39,812 nucleotides of DNA from Candidatus Gastranaerophilales bacterium (GCA_944324475.1 CALUWK010000015.1:1-39812); one strand, 5' to 3'; positions 15,829 through 25,559 are shown, numbered from the stretch's first letter. Program-made: numbers and translations. Notes: generated by a model from the sequence alone, not told the origin.

Positions 15829-15858
15829 ATTTTACAACAGCTTTTGTCTTATTTGCAA
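15829..15858 (-). promoter_or_regulatory. Promoter of the secreted-protein gene
   Basis: Minus-strand TTGCAA (15858-15853), spacer 18, TAAAAT (15834-15829). The leader is about 15-20 bases and contains the AGAGGA Shine-Dalgarno. Confidence 0.6.
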
Positions 15859-15964
15859 TATTTTATTGTAGATTGTAATATTTTAAATTCGCATTACTTA
15901 TATATCTGATAAAATTTATTTGTTAACCATTGTTTTGTAGCTATATAAGCGGTTATATAAAATT

Positions 15965-16038
<74 letters not shown>

Positions 16039-16130
16039 AAATTTATATTACAAAATTGATTAATTTCATTTTACCATAAAATAGCAAAAAACAATATTTT
16101 TGTCTAATATATAGTGAATATAATTTTGTA

Positions 16131-16247
16131 ATGGCATATTTTGTTAAATAAGCTGCAAAAATTGCAAGAAGAAACCAGCCAAGCGATATAACTTTTGATG
16201 ATGTTAAAAGAGTTATTGAACTGTTAGAGTATGAAAAAGTTAATTAA
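16131..16247 (+). pseudogene. Small ORF broken by an in-frame stop
   Basis: Read from ATG 16131 the frame gives MAYFVK, a TAA stop (16149-16151), then continues open for 31 codons to TAA at 16245: AAKIARRNQPSDITFDDVKR and VIELLEYEKVN. A single A-to-T change (AAA to TAA) would explain the break. The signals are intact: TATAAT (16119-16124) lies 6 bases before the ATG, the same leaderless arrangement as other genes in this window. The amphipathic helical C-terminus resembles small antitoxin or regulator tails, but no family is recognised. The rest of 15808-16258 holds the tRNA and AT-rich spacer. Confidence 0.45.
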
Positions 16248-16258
16248 GAAGAATAGAG

Positions 16259-17206
16259 TTATTGGTTTTGTGCAAAATATTGTAAAAGTTTATTTTTTAA
16301 AATTGTCCTGTTTTTTATAATGTAGTATGGCAAAAAAACTGAATTAATGATCATTGATTTTATTGTATTTATAAAATCCTTTTCTTTTTTGATTTGATTA
16401 TATAAAATTGGTTTTGGGCATGTACAGTATTTTTGTGTACAAGGTTTTGGGTTTTTATAAAGTTTAAAATTTTTATTATTTATGTTTCCTATGGAATTGG
16501 ATTTTAAAAATCTTGATGAATAGCATCTGTATACTTCTCCGTTTTCATATATTACCAAGCTTGTTTGTCCTGCATTGCAGAGTTTTGAAAACGAATTAAA
16601 GGGTTTTTTAAATTTGAGATATTTTTTTTCTTTTGATGATATTTTAGTGTATTTATTTAATATGCGTATTTGCTGAAAGTCATAACCAATATTATATTTT
16701 TTTGATATTTTAATTATTTTTTTAATTTCTTCTTCTTTAATTTTATTTATTTTATATATTGGAATTAATACAGTTGTTTTAGTGCTTTTTGGCTTTGTCT
16801 GTACAAATTTTTCAAATTTTTTAATTGTTTCATCAAAATTCTTAATTTCATCAAGATGAAAACTTATATCATATCTGTTTAGTTTGTTATTTAAAATGTT
16901 AAAAATTTTTTCGTAAGTTCTTATATTGAATGATAGATTGGTTATAAGATTTATTTTAAAATTGAGATTTTTGATTTTTGTTATAATATCGAAAAATTCT
17001 GGATGTAAAATCGCTTCCCCGCCGGTTATTGTAATTTCCCAGTCGTTTTCGAGTTTTTTTAGAAAATTTATAAAAGAAATTATAGTTTTTTTGTCTGCAT
17101 TGTTTTTACTTTTGGTTTGAAGTTTACTTTGTGAACAGTATGCACATTTATAGGTACATTTTTGTGTAATTATAAAATCTATAAATTTTTTTGGTCTACC
17201 TTGCAT
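16259..17206 (-). CDS. Radical SAM protein with SPASM-like C-terminus
   Basis: 315 residues. Cys17, Cys21 and Cys24 form the CxxxCxxC motif that holds the 4Fe-4S cluster for S-adenosylmethionine cleavage, and TGGEAILHPEF (61-71) is the conserved SAM-binding GGE region. The C-terminal part has five cysteines (210, 228, 256, 261, 263) in a SPASM-type pattern, CNAGQTSLVIYENGEVYRCY, expected to bind an auxiliary cluster. Such enzymes modify peptides or sugars, or mature other enzymes; the substrate is unknown. The protein is extremely Lys/Asn/Ile rich. No ribosome binding site is seen. It starts 18 bases after the terminator of rpsL-rpsG, so expression must come from read-through or a weak local promoter. 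Confidence 0.88.
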   Translation of the reverse strand: MQGRPKKFIDFIITQKCTYKCAYCSQSKLQTKSKNNADKKTIISFINFLKKLENDWEITITGGEAILHPEFFDIITKIKNLNFKINLITNLSFNIRTYEKIFNILNNKLNRYDISFHLDEIKNFDETIKKFEKFVQTKPKSTKTTVLIPIYKINKIKEEEIKKIIKISKKYNIGYDFQQIRILNKYTKISSKEKKYLKFKKPFNSFSKLCNAGQTSLVIYENGEVYRCYSSRFLKSNSIGNINNKNFKLYKNPKPCTQKYCTCPKPILYNQIKKEKDFINTIKSMIINSVFLPYYIIKNRTILKNKLLQYFAQNQ

Positions 17207-17223
17207 AAAAATATTTTTGCATT

Positions 17224-17260
17224 AAAAAAACCGACTGTAAATATTAAACAGTCGGTTTTA
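17224..17260 (-). terminator. Rho-independent terminator of rpsL-rpsG
   Basis: Minus-strand stem CCGACTGT/ACAGTCGG (17248-17255 and 17231-17238), lengthened by four A-T pairs, 9-base loop, then a run of seven T. It lies 17 bases past the rpsG stop. Confidence 0.9.
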
Positions 17261-17275
17261 ATCAATATTTTAAAA

Positions 17276-17746
17276 TTAATACCTGTAGTGAACAAATGCT
17301 TTATTGGCTTCTGCCATTTTGTGGGTATCTTCTTTCTTTTTAACAGCAGAGCCAGTTGAATTTGAAGCGTCTAAAATTTCATTTGTTAATTTTTCTATCA
17401 TTGATTTTCCGCCTCTTTTTCTTGCTGCTTCAATAATCCATTGAGAAGCAAGGGCTTGACCTCTGTCAGGTTTAACATCGATGGGTACTTGATAAGTAGA
17501 ACCACCGATACGACGAGCTTTAACTTCAATTAATGGAGTTGCATTTGATATAGCTTTTTTGAAAGTTTCAATGGGCTCAGCTTTGGATTTTTGTTGCACC
17601 TGTTCCATTGTTGTGTAGAATATTCTTTGAGCTACAGATTTTTTACCCTTTTTCATTAAGCGATTAATGAATTTAGCTATATCAACGCTATTATATATAG
17701 GATCCGGTGTTGGAATTCTTTTTGCCGGTTTTGATCTTCTTGACAT
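17276..17746 (-). CDS. rpsG: 30S ribosomal protein S7
   Basis: Primary binder of the 3' domain of 16S rRNA and nucleator of the 30S head. 156 residues, the normal length, starting MSRRSKPAKR and containing the signature DPIYNSVDIAKFINRLMKKG and the conserved GGSTYQVPIDV near 84-94. It follows rpsL by 22 bases, as in the str operon. Elongation factor G and Tu genes, which normally follow, are absent: a strong terminator comes directly after. Confidence 0.98.
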   Translation of the reverse strand: MSRRSKPAKRIPTPDPIYNSVDIAKFINRLMKKGKKSVAQRIFYTTMEQVQQKSKAEPIETFKKAISNATPLIEVKARRIGGSTYQVPIDVKPDRGQALASQWIIEAARKRGGKSMIEKLTNEILDASNSTGSAVKKKEDTHKMAEANKAFVHYRY

Positions 17747-17768
17747 GTTTTAAATTTAACCTTTCTTA

Positions 17769-18149
17769 CTATTTTTTAGCCTTTGCTTTTTTAGTACCAT
17801 ACTTAGATCTTGATTGCATTCTGTTTGCAACACCTTGAGTATCTAGAGTTCCTCTTATTATGTGGTATCTTACACCGGGAAGGTCCTTAACTCTGCCACC
17901 TCTGATCAGCACAACAGAGTGTTCTTGTAAGTTATGTCCGATACCGGGGATATACGAAGTAACTTCAAATCCGTTAGTAAGGCGTACACGTGCAACCTTT
18001 CTCATTGCCGAGTTAGGTTTTTTAGGTGTTGTAGTATAGACTCTTGTGCACACCCCACGCCTTTGCGGACAGCTTGTTAGGGCCGGTGATTTTGTTTTAT
18101 CTTTAATTTTTTGTCTTTCTTTTTTGATTAATTGATTAATTGTAGGCAT
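17769..18149 (-). CDS. rpsL: 30S ribosomal protein S12
   Basis: Decoding-centre protein. 126 residues with [12 protein letters not shown] at the start, [20 protein letters not shown] (about 29-48), and [17 protein letters not shown] near 84-100. Both lysines whose change confers streptomycin resistance in other bacteria are present as the sensitive type (PKKPNSA and RVKDLPG). Shine-Dalgarno AAGGGGAAG precedes the ATG. A TTGACT lies about 60 bases upstream on the minus strand, but no clear -10 at ideal spacing. First gene of the rpsL-rpsG unit. Confidence 0.98.
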   Translation of the reverse strand: MPTINQLIKKERQKIKDKTKSPALTSCPQRRGVCTRVYTTTPKKPNSAMRKVARVRLTNGFEVTSYIPGIGHNLQEHSVVLIRGGRVKDLPGVRYHIIRGTLDTQGVANRMQSRSKYGTKKAKAKK

Positions 18150-18278
18150 ATCTTCCCCTTAATAATAGTTATCTGTATTTATTATTTCACTATAAACAAG
18201 CTTTGAAGTCAAATATTTTTTGTTTTGTATTGTAAAATTTTCTTTACATTTTATTTTTTAAACTTTTAAAAAATAGGT

Positions 18279-18284
18279 TATAAT
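18279..18284 (+). promoter_or_regulatory. TATAAT -10 element 6 bases from the start codon
   Basis: A perfect TATAAT is followed by TCTTTT and the ATG at 18291. No Shine-Dalgarno is present; the -35 region is only T-rich. A leaderless transcript is predicted. Confidence 0.6.
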
Positions 18285-18290
18285 TCTTTT

Positions 18291-19795
<1,505 letters not shown>

Positions 19796-20260
19796 TTATT
19801 CTTCGCCCAGTTCGTTTAGGACAATTTCAAACATGTTTTTATAGTTGTCACAAATTTCCTTATTGCTAAAATATAGGTTCAATTCTCTTTCTGCGCTTTC
19901 CGGGGAATCTGATGCATGAACCAGATTTGTTGTAGAATAAGATGAAAAATTTGCTCTTATAGAGCCGTCATCTGCTTCATCTGGATTAGTTTTTCCTACT
20001 AAATGTCTAACTCCTTTTATAGCATTTTTTCCTTCAACAACCATGGCAATTATAGGTCCCATCGTAATAAACTTAATTAACTTATCATAAAAAGGTTTTC
20101 CGTAGTGTTCTTCGTAGTGTTTTGCTGCAATCTCCGGTGTTACATTCATCATTTTTAGAGCAACAATTTTGTATGATTTATCTTCAAACCTTTGAATAAT
20201 TTTACCTATTAATCCTCTTTTAACCCCATCCGGTTTAATTGCAACAAACGTTTTTTCCAT
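19796..20260 (-). CDS. ndk: Nucleoside diphosphate kinase
   Basis: Transfers the terminal phosphate of ATP to other nucleoside diphosphates. 154 residues. It has the N-terminal TFVAIKPDGVKRGLIG, the Kpn-loop region, and catalytic His115 in NLVHASDSPESAEREL, which becomes phosphorylated. An AGAGGAAA Shine-Dalgarno is followed by an ATG. Its promoter is TTGCTT-N17-TCTAAT. It heads an ndk-tgt unit on the minus strand. The C-terminus is a few residues longer than average, which is ordinary. Confidence 0.98.
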   Translation of the reverse strand: MEKTFVAIKPDGVKRGLIGKIIQRFEDKSYKIVALKMMNVTPEIAAKHYEEHYGKPFYDKLIKFITMGPIIAMVVEGKNAIKGVRHLVGKTNPDEADDGSIRANFSSYSTTNLVHASDSPESAERELNLYFSNKEICDNYKNMFEIVLNELGEE

Positions 20261-20287
20261 TTTATTTTCCTCTTTTATTACAGAATA

Positions 20288-20316
20288 ATTAGAACATAAT
20301 TTTAAAAATTAAGCAA
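20288..20316 (-). promoter_or_regulatory. Promoter of ndk-tgt
   Basis: Minus-strand TTGCTT (20316-20311), spacer 17, TCTAAT (20293-20288), then a leader of about 20 bases with an AGAGGA Shine-Dalgarno. Confidence 0.6.
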
Positions 20317-20358
20317 ATTTTGATTTTAAAATTACAAGGTTAATTTTTATTAATTTTT

Positions 20359-20386
20359 TTGTGAATGTAGTTTTTTTGTATATAAT
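20359..20386 (+). promoter_or_regulatory. Promoter of the gene at 20417
   Basis: TTGTGA (20359-20364), spacer 16, perfect TATAAT (20381-20386). The leader is about 24 bases and includes GTGGGAG. Confidence 0.65.
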
Positions 20387-20416
20387 AAGCTTGTCGGATA
20401 TTAGTGGGAGTTTATG

Positions 20417-20872
20417 ATGCACAGAAGCGGCAATTTAGGTTGCTATTACGCAAATAAAGAGGTTAAAGACAACGATTATTATTCTAATATAAATACGGCA
20501 GTTGCACTGGGAAAGGTTCATGTTCCTTTAAAGCATAAGCAACTTGCTTCAAATTATGTTTTAATTAAGAAGATATTTGGTTCTAGTGTGGCTTCTATTC
20601 CAATTACTTATGCGGATAGGGCAACTTTATCTCGTCATGGTTTCTTACCATTAGAATTAAGTACCGTTTCTCAAGTTAACAGACAAATCGAGCAACTTAA
20701 ATCTTGGGCAAATGGCGGAGATATATTGCTTGCGGCTTATGCAAATGAGTTGTTTGAAATAAGAATAAAGGAATTGAAGTATTTGTGTTTAACTATGACT
20801 CCGGCAAGGAGTGTGGAATTTAAAGATGGGTTTAAGGCATTTGAAAAGTATGTTGAATATATTGCCCGATAG
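20417..20872 (+). CDS. Hypothetical protein, about 151 residues
   Basis: No family is recognised. Two consecutive ATGs exist (20414 and 20417). The second is better placed, 6 bases after GGGAG. The protein is soluble, with a long central helical region (VSQVNRQIEQLKSWANGGD, then LLAAYANELFEIRIKELKYL) and a Tyr/Asn-rich N-terminus. No signal peptide or membrane segment. The strong promoter and clean Shine-Dalgarno argue that it is expressed. It is monocistronic: the next gene has its own promoter. The divergent neighbour is ndk. Function is unknown. Confidence 0.75.
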   Translation: MHRSGNLGCYYANKEVKDNDYYSNINTAVALGKVHVPLKHKQLASNYVLIKKIFGSSVASIPITYADRATLSRHGFLPLELSTVSQVNRQIEQLKSWANGGDILLAAYANELFEIRIKELKYLCLTMTPARSVEFKDGFKAFEKYVEYIAR

Positions 20873-20911
20873 AATAATTAAAAATTGTTAAGTCGGATTG
20901 CCTTTGAAGTG

Positions 20912-20939
20912 TTGAAAAAAACTAATTTTATGGTATTTT
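20912..20939 (+). promoter_or_regulatory. Promoter of the small secreted-protein gene
   Basis: TTGAAA (20912-20917), spacer 16, TATTTT (20934-20939). The leader has a consensus AGGAGG Shine-Dalgarno 7 bases before the ATG. Confidence 0.55.
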
Positions 20940-20958
20940 TTTATGTAGGAGGCTCTAT

Positions 20959-21258
20959 ATGAAACAAATATTTTCTTTATTGCTTTTTGGGTTTATTATT
21001 TTATTCCAAGGTAGCGTGTTTGCTTCGCAACAACCAGGCTATTCGGAAGATAAAGAATCAAACTACACTTATGATGTAGAAGATAATTATAATTTTGACG
21101 ATAATTCTTATTATGTTAGCGATGAGCAGCTAAAAGATATTGAAGATATAAATAAGATCGAAGATGAGACTACATTTGAAACTAAAATAATTAATTCAAG
21201 CCATTTTTCATCTGGAACTGCAACTAGGACGTACATTCCGATAAATAAGAAAAAATAA
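20959..21258 (+). CDS. Small secreted acidic protein
   Basis: 99 residues. Signal peptide at 1-22 (KQIFSLLLFGFIILFQGSVF then A-SQQ, cleavage after VFA). The mature part is about 77 residues and very acidic (many Asp/Glu, Asn, Tyr: YDVEDNYNFDDNSYYVSDEQ), ending in a short basic tail KKK. It looks disordered rather than folded and contains no cysteine. The consensus AGGAGG suggests good translation. It ends one base before the stop of the P-loop gene on the other strand. Function is unknown; export to the envelope or medium is the only supported statement. Confidence 0.75.
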   Translation: MKQIFSLLLFGFIILFQGSVFASQQPGYSEDKESNYTYDVEDNYNFDDNSYYVSDEQLKDIEDINKIEDETTFETKIINSSHFSSGTATRTYIPINKKK

Positions 21259-21259
21259 A

Positions 21260-21940
21260 CTACCAAAGTGCTTCTGGCATGTGTCTTTCGAGGAACCAAA
21301 TTGGTGTGTTTTCATAAGATTTCGTTTTGAAATAATTGTCGAATTTTTTGTCTGCACTTATTGCGATAATCGGAATACCAGTTGAAATAGACACTTCGCT
21401 GATAATTTTGTAGCCTTTTATTATGTCTTCAATTTTTGTTTCATTTCCAAAATGTGTGTTTGAAATTAAACCCGAAATTTTTTTCCAAGGTTTTTTGTTT
21501 TCTCCACTGTTAAATTGAATATATTCCATTATTGATTCTTTGTCTTTAGTTTCAAATTTTGAAGTGTTTACAACAAGATATATTTTGATATTTTTTTCGT
21601 AGTCTATATCGGTTAAAATATCTAGTGTATCAAGTCCTGTAACTCCGTATCCGACGTCAATTATTATATCTTCGTTTGTTGTTTTAAGGCAATTAATTTG
21701 TTCGTTTGTAACATAACTGCCGGCTTCACCAAGTCCAAAATAGTCTGATTGTAATATCAAATTTATTCCATAACTTTTTATTTTTTTTTCTATAGGTCGC
21801 ATGCAATAGGCGGGCTCAACAGTATCTAGGTCTACAAGAGTAATGTTTTTATTTTGTTTTTTATATGCTATTGCCCTGTTTATTGCATTTTCACTTTTTC
21901 CTGATGCGTATGCGCCTGTATATATTTCAACTGTTCTCAT
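21260..21940 (-). CDS. P-loop ATP/GTP-binding protein
   Basis: 226 residues with an N-terminal Walker A motif, GAYASGKSE (9-17), a strand-Asp-Leu-Asp segment TLVDLDTVEPAYCMRP (about 35-50) that resembles the switch region of deviant-Walker/MinD-SIMIBI NTPases, and IIIDVGYGVTGLD near 92-104 as a Walker B-like strand. The closest impression is a stand-alone ParA/CobQ-like nucleotide binder of unknown role found in low-GC bacteria. Its start lies inside the end of the HD-GYP gene (14-base overlap), so it is translationally coupled and last in the long minus-strand train. It is not FlhG by sequence appearance, though it occupies the place where flhF/flhG often sit after flhA. Confidence 0.75.
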   Translation of the reverse strand: MRTVEIYTGAYASGKSENAINRAIAYKKQNKNITLVDLDTVEPAYCMRPIEKKIKSYGINLILQSDYFGLGEAGSYVTNEQINCLKTTNEDIIIDVGYGVTGLDTLDILTDIDYEKNIKIYLVVNTSKFETKDKESIMEYIQFNSGENKKPWKKISGLISNTHFGNETKIEDIIKGYKIISEVSISTGIPIIAISADKKFDNYFKTKSYENTPIWFLERHMPEALW

Positions 21941-22958
21941 TTATTACTTCTACCGGATGTTCTTTCTCGTATTCTTTTATTTCTTCTATGGCTTCAGGAA
22001 GCACATCTTTAAATATTTGTACCAAGTTTGGGTCAAACTGTTGCCCTGCGCCTTGTTCAATGATTTTCATTGCTTCTTGTGAGGATAAACTGCTTCTGTA
22101 AGCTCTGTTTGAAACAAGCGAATCGTAAGCATCTGCTATTGCAATTATTCTTGAGCCTAGCGGAATTTCTTCTCCTTTTAACCCATAAGGGTAGCCGCAA
22201 CCGTTATAATATTCATGGTGATACTTTATAATTTCAGTAATTTCATATAGTTGTTTTATATCTTCAAGTATTTTTACACTATAATGTACATGCATTTTGA
22301 TTTTTTCATATTCTTCATCTGTCAGTTTTTGAGTTTTATTTAAAATTTCTTCTGCTACACCTATCATACCTATATCATGTAATAGCCCTGCAAGCTCAAT
22401 TTGGCTAACTTCTTTTGGATTAAGAGCCAGTTTATTAACTATTTTGGTTGCATAAAAGGCCACTCTTCTGCTTCTTCCAAGGGTAAACGAGTCTTTTGCA
22501 TCGAGTGCTTCAATAATTGCTTTAATTGTTCCTGAAAACAAGTCTTTTAAGTCAGTTATAAGATTCTCGTTATCTATTTTTAATTGATAGCACTCCAGTG
22601 CAGATTCTACAATCATTAACAATTCATCAGGTGTGTAGGGTTTTTTTATGTACCTGTATATTTTTGCATAATTTATAGCGTCTATAAGTATTTTAACATC
22701 GGAATACGCTGTAACCAGAAGACGCATTGTTTTGGGTTGAATATCATATACTCTTTTTAAAAATTCAACCCCATCCATAATGGGCATTTTATGATCTGAC
22801 AATATGCAGTCAAATTTTTCTGTTTTCATAATTTCAAGCGCTTCTATTGCGCTGTTTGCTTTGGTTACATCGTATTTGGAACGCAAGGTTCTATATAAGA
22901 GTGCCAAGTTATCTTCTTCATCATCAACTACTAGTATTTTGTATCTTTTATCCGTCAT
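21927..22958 (-). CDS. Response regulator with HD-GYP phosphodiesterase domain
   Basis: 343 residues. Receiver domain at about 5-122 with DD at 11-12, phospho-acceptor Asp55 in CILSDHKMP and Lys106 in IKKPYTP. After a linker comes an HD-GYP domain (about 140-330): His194-Asp195 in LLHDIGMIG, HH near 247 and GYP at 255-257, followed by LGSRIIAIADAYDSL. These are the residues that bind metals in c-di-GMP hydrolases, so it should degrade c-di-GMP when activated. It overlaps the histidine-kinase gene by 11 bases, and that kinase is its likely partner. Downstream comes the P-loop gene. Confidence 0.93.
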   Translation of the reverse strand: MTDKRYKILVVDDEEDNLALLYRTLRSKYDVTKANSAIEALEIMKTEKFDCILSDHKMPIMDGVEFLKRVYDIQPKTMRLLVTAYSDVKILIDAINYAKIYRYIKKPYTPDELLMIVESALECYQLKIDNENLITDLKDLFSGTIKAIIEALDAKDSFTLGRSRRVAFYATKIVNKLALNPKEVSQIELAGLLHDIGMIGVAEEILNKTQKLTDEEYEKIKMHVHYSVKILEDIKQLYEITEIIKYHHEYYNGCGYPYGLKGEEIPLGSRIIAIADAYDSLVSNRAYRSSLSSQEAMKIIEQGAGQQFDPNLVQIFKDVLPEAIEEIKEYEKEHPVEVINENS

Positions 22959-24585
22959 TTTCTATAACCCCGTTTTCTTCGCGTAAATCTCTGATGATTT
23001 CTTCTTCCATTGTTAGTTTTTCATTTGCCTCGTCTTGGTTTATTGGAAGCGTAATTGTAAATTTTGTGCCGACATTAACCTTGGATTCAACTTCTATTGT
23101 GCCATGATGATCGTTAATAACTCTGTATGATATGCTCATTCCAAGTCCTGTACCTTTGCCTACAGGTTTTGTTGTGAAAAAAGGATCAAAAACTTTTTTA
23201 AGGTTTTCTTCTGGTATTCCTTTTCCTGTGTCTATAAATTCAATTTTAACTTTAGTATGTTCTTTATATACATTTATCGTGAGGGTTCCTTTTTCTCCCA
23301 TTGCATCTTGTGCGTTATCAAGTATATTCATAAAAACTTGATTTAATTGTCCGCCATATGCTTCAATTTTAGGTACATCGGGAGAATAGTTTTTTATTAC
23401 CGTAATTCTGTTTTTATATTTGTTATTTAGAATATTTAGAGTCGTATCTATTTCTTTTGGTATGTCAAGTTGTGTTAAGACTCTTTCTTCCATTCTTGAG
23501 AAGTTTTTTAAATCAAGCACTATATTTTTTGTTCTTTGTGTGCCTTCTATACAACTTTTTATAAGGTCTTTTATATCTCCTCTTAAGAAATCCAAATCAA
23601 TTTCTTTTTTAAGTGCTTCAATCTTTGTTTTTATATCTTCGGGAAAATTAACATTATTTTTTTCATATAAATCAATCAGTTTTAATAAATCATCTACATA
23701 ATTTTGCAAAATCATTATGTTTCCATGGATGAAATTTATGGGATTATTTATTTCATGGGCAATTCCTGCGACCAGTTCTCCAAGAGATCTCATTTTTTCA
23801 GAATGAACCATCATTGCTTGTGTTTCTTGAAGCTTGTAATTTGCTGCTTCAAGGGCTACTGTTCTTTCCTGGACTTTTAATTCGAGAGATGAATATAATT
23901 CATTTAGTTGTAATCCCATTTCATTATAAGAATTAATAAGATCGTTTATTTCTGAAAAATTTGTTTTTGGAATTTGTACATCAAAGTTTCCGTCTGTTAT
24001 TTCTTTTGCTGCTCTTGAAAGTCTTTCAAGTGGTTTTGAAATTATACCTGACATTATTACGCTTACTGCGATACCAAAAATTATAAATAATGTGAGGATA
24101 TTTGTTATCATGTCAAAAAAGCCTTCATAATAAATATCCATATGGTTTTTTGCAGGGATACCAAAATATATTGTATAATTTCCCACTGTTTTTGATAATT
24201 TTTGTATACTTTGTGTTGTATCTGCTTTGTACGTTTCTGATGTTGAATTTTCTTGATAATCCCCCAGTACAATTTTGCCGTTTTGATTGTCTTTTACATA
24301 AGTATATGAAAGCAAATTGTCTTTTTTTAGCAAATCAATTATGCTTTTGGTTGTTTCAAAATTGTTTCTTTTTGTATCTAAAATAAGTGATTGAACAAGT
24401 ATCGTTGAAAGTGAATATCTCAGTTTGTATATATCTGATTCATAGCTGCTTGCAAGATTTTTGATGTTAAATACTGTGTAAAGTGCAAAAAGTGAAGTTG
24501 TAACTATAATTATTATGCTTAAAAGCACTGCAAAATATATGCTTAATCTTATGGATTTAAGTGATTTGAAATTAAATTTTTTCAT
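22948..24585 (-). CDS. Membrane-bound sensor histidine kinase
   Basis: 545 residues. Two transmembrane helices (about 15-38 and 160-182) flank an extracytoplasmic sensor of about 120 residues. Then come a HAMP domain (about 183-235), a coiled coil (about 225-260) and a phospho-acceptor region with His277 in GIAHEINNPINF. The HATPase domain has N box NAQDAMG, G1 DTGKGIPEE, F box FDPFFTTKPV and G2 GKGTGLGMS, so all ATP-lid motifs are intact. The HEINNP type is common in kinases that signal to HD-GYP or NtrC-like partners. It overlaps the response regulator gene by 11 bases and the small membrane-protein gene by 4, which implies tightly coupled expression with the flagellar export genes upstream. 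Confidence 0.94.
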   Translation of the reverse strand: MKKFNFKSLKSIRLSIYFAVLLSIIIIVTTSLFALYTVFNIKNLASSYESDIYKLRYSLSTILVQSLILDTKRNNFETTKSIIDLLKKDNLLSYTYVKDNQNGKIVLGDYQENSTSETYKADTTQSIQKLSKTVGNYTIYFGIPAKNHMDIYYEGFFDMITNILTLFIIFGIAVSVIMSGIISKPLERLSRAAKEITDGNFDVQIPKTNFSEINDLINSYNEMGLQLNELYSSLELKVQERTVALEAANYKLQETQAMMVHSEKMRSLGELVAGIAHEINNPINFIHGNIMILQNYVDDLLKLIDLYEKNNVNFPEDIKTKIEALKKEIDLDFLRGDIKDLIKSCIEGTQRTKNIVLDLKNFSRMEERVLTQLDIPKEIDTTLNILNNKYKNRITVIKNYSPDVPKIEAYGGQLNQVFMNILDNAQDAMGEKGTLTINVYKEHTKVKIEFIDTGKGIPEENLKKVFDPFFTTKPVGKGTGLGMSISYRVINDHHGTIEVESKVNVGTKFTITLPINQDEANEKLTMEEEIIRDLREENGVIENDG

Positions 24586-24920
24586 AATATATTAAACTCA
24601 TCATCTGTATATTCGTTGTTATCTGAAAACATACTTGGAATTTCGTATGCCTTTTTTTCTTCGGTAATTTTTTTAACTATTATTTTCGTATTCAATCTAT
24701 CAAGGATTTTTCCAATTATAAAACCTATAAACCAAAAACAAAATGAAGCAGGTATTACTATTTTGAGTAATAATGTTGTTGTGTATAAATCAATTGAAAA
24801 GTTATTTAAAAGACACAGAAATGAAAGTACAAGTATAGAACTTGAACAGAATAATGATGATATTATTTTTGAGTATTTTATCGGATTGTCTTCTTGTGTA
24901 TTATATATTGTTTTACTCAT
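24582..24920 (-). CDS. Small membrane protein, two predicted helices
   Basis: 112 residues, no recognised family. Two hydrophobic stretches (about 20-41, IISSLFCSSSILVLSFLCLL, and about 52-72, KIVIPASFCFWFIGFIIGKI) predict a hairpin with both ends in the cytoplasm. The C-terminal 35 residues are charged and acidic (DNNEYTDDEFNIL). The frame is held by a 4-base overlap with the histidine kinase and by 6-base spacing from the PilZ gene. Position suggests a partner of the kinase or of the flagellar basal body, but this is not shown. Confidence 0.72.
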   Translation of the reverse strand: MSKTIYNTQEDNPIKYSKIISSLFCSSSILVLSFLCLLNNFSIDLYTTTLLLKIVIPASFCFWFIGFIIGKILDRLNTKIIVKKITEEKKAYEIPSMFSDNNEYTDDEFNIL

Positions 24921-24926
24921 TTTTGA

Positions 24927-25547
24927 TTAATCTTCTTTATTTTGGTCTTCCATTTTAATCTTGAAAGCATATTGTACAAGTACTATTCTGTCAACATTTT
25001 CCAAATTTGTAAACTTTCCTGATATAATGTATGCTTTTTTGTTGTTGTATTCTGTCTCTAATATTCTTATTGGAAGCAGACAACAATCTATTTTCATGTT
25101 TCCAGACAAATTAATTTGTATTGGATAATGTATATCTGTTTCAAGTGGAGTAGCACAGATAAATTTTAAGCCTCCGGCCGAAATATCTTCTACTTTGATT
25201 AAACATTCTGGTGCAATGTCTTTAAATATAACACTACCTTGATTTAAGCCAACTCTGGAATATTCTCTCCTTTGAATTAAGCTGTAATCGTTCGTTGTTG
25301 CTAGAGTAATATTTTTTTCATTTTTTGCAAGTATTTTTGTTTCAAAATATATAAGCCCTACGTTATTTACTCCAAAGATTTCAACATTTTCTTGAGGAAT
25401 ATAATCATTTAGTTCGCTTTCTTCTGATGTTATAAGTTCTGCTTTTATTTCATTGTCGTTAACACTGAGTAATTTTAGCGCACAAGAACTTTTAAAATTG
25501 TTTGGTATGATTTTTAAATCTTTTGTAGCCTGGAGTAATTCTTTCAT
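24927..25547 (-). CDS. PilZ-domain c-di-GMP-binding protein
   Basis: 206 residues. The N-terminal half (about 15-88) is a YcgR-like beta domain. The PilZ domain (about 90-200) starts with Arg94-Glu-Tyr-Ser-Arg98, the RxxxR motif, and has Asp121-Ile-Ser123-Ala-Gly-Gly126, the (D/N)xSxxG motif, so c-di-GMP binding is expected. The YcgR/DgrA class brakes the flagellar motor when c-di-GMP is high. It lies 12 bases after flhA with an AAAGGAA ribosome site. Together with the HD-GYP protein three genes downstream it gives a local make-no/bind/degrade c-di-GMP circuit; no GGDEF cyclase is in the window. Confidence 0.92.
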   Translation of the reverse strand: MKELLQATKDLKIIPNNFKSSCALKLLSVNDNEIKAELITSEESELNDYIPQENVEIFGVNNVGLIYFETKILAKNEKNITLATTNDYSLIQRREYSRVGLNQGSVIFKDIAPECLIKVEDISAGGLKFICATPLETDIHYPIQINLSGNMKIDCCLLPIRILETEYNNKKAYIISGKFTNLENVDRIVLVQYAFKIKMEDQNKED

Positions 25548-25559
25548 TATTTATTCCTT

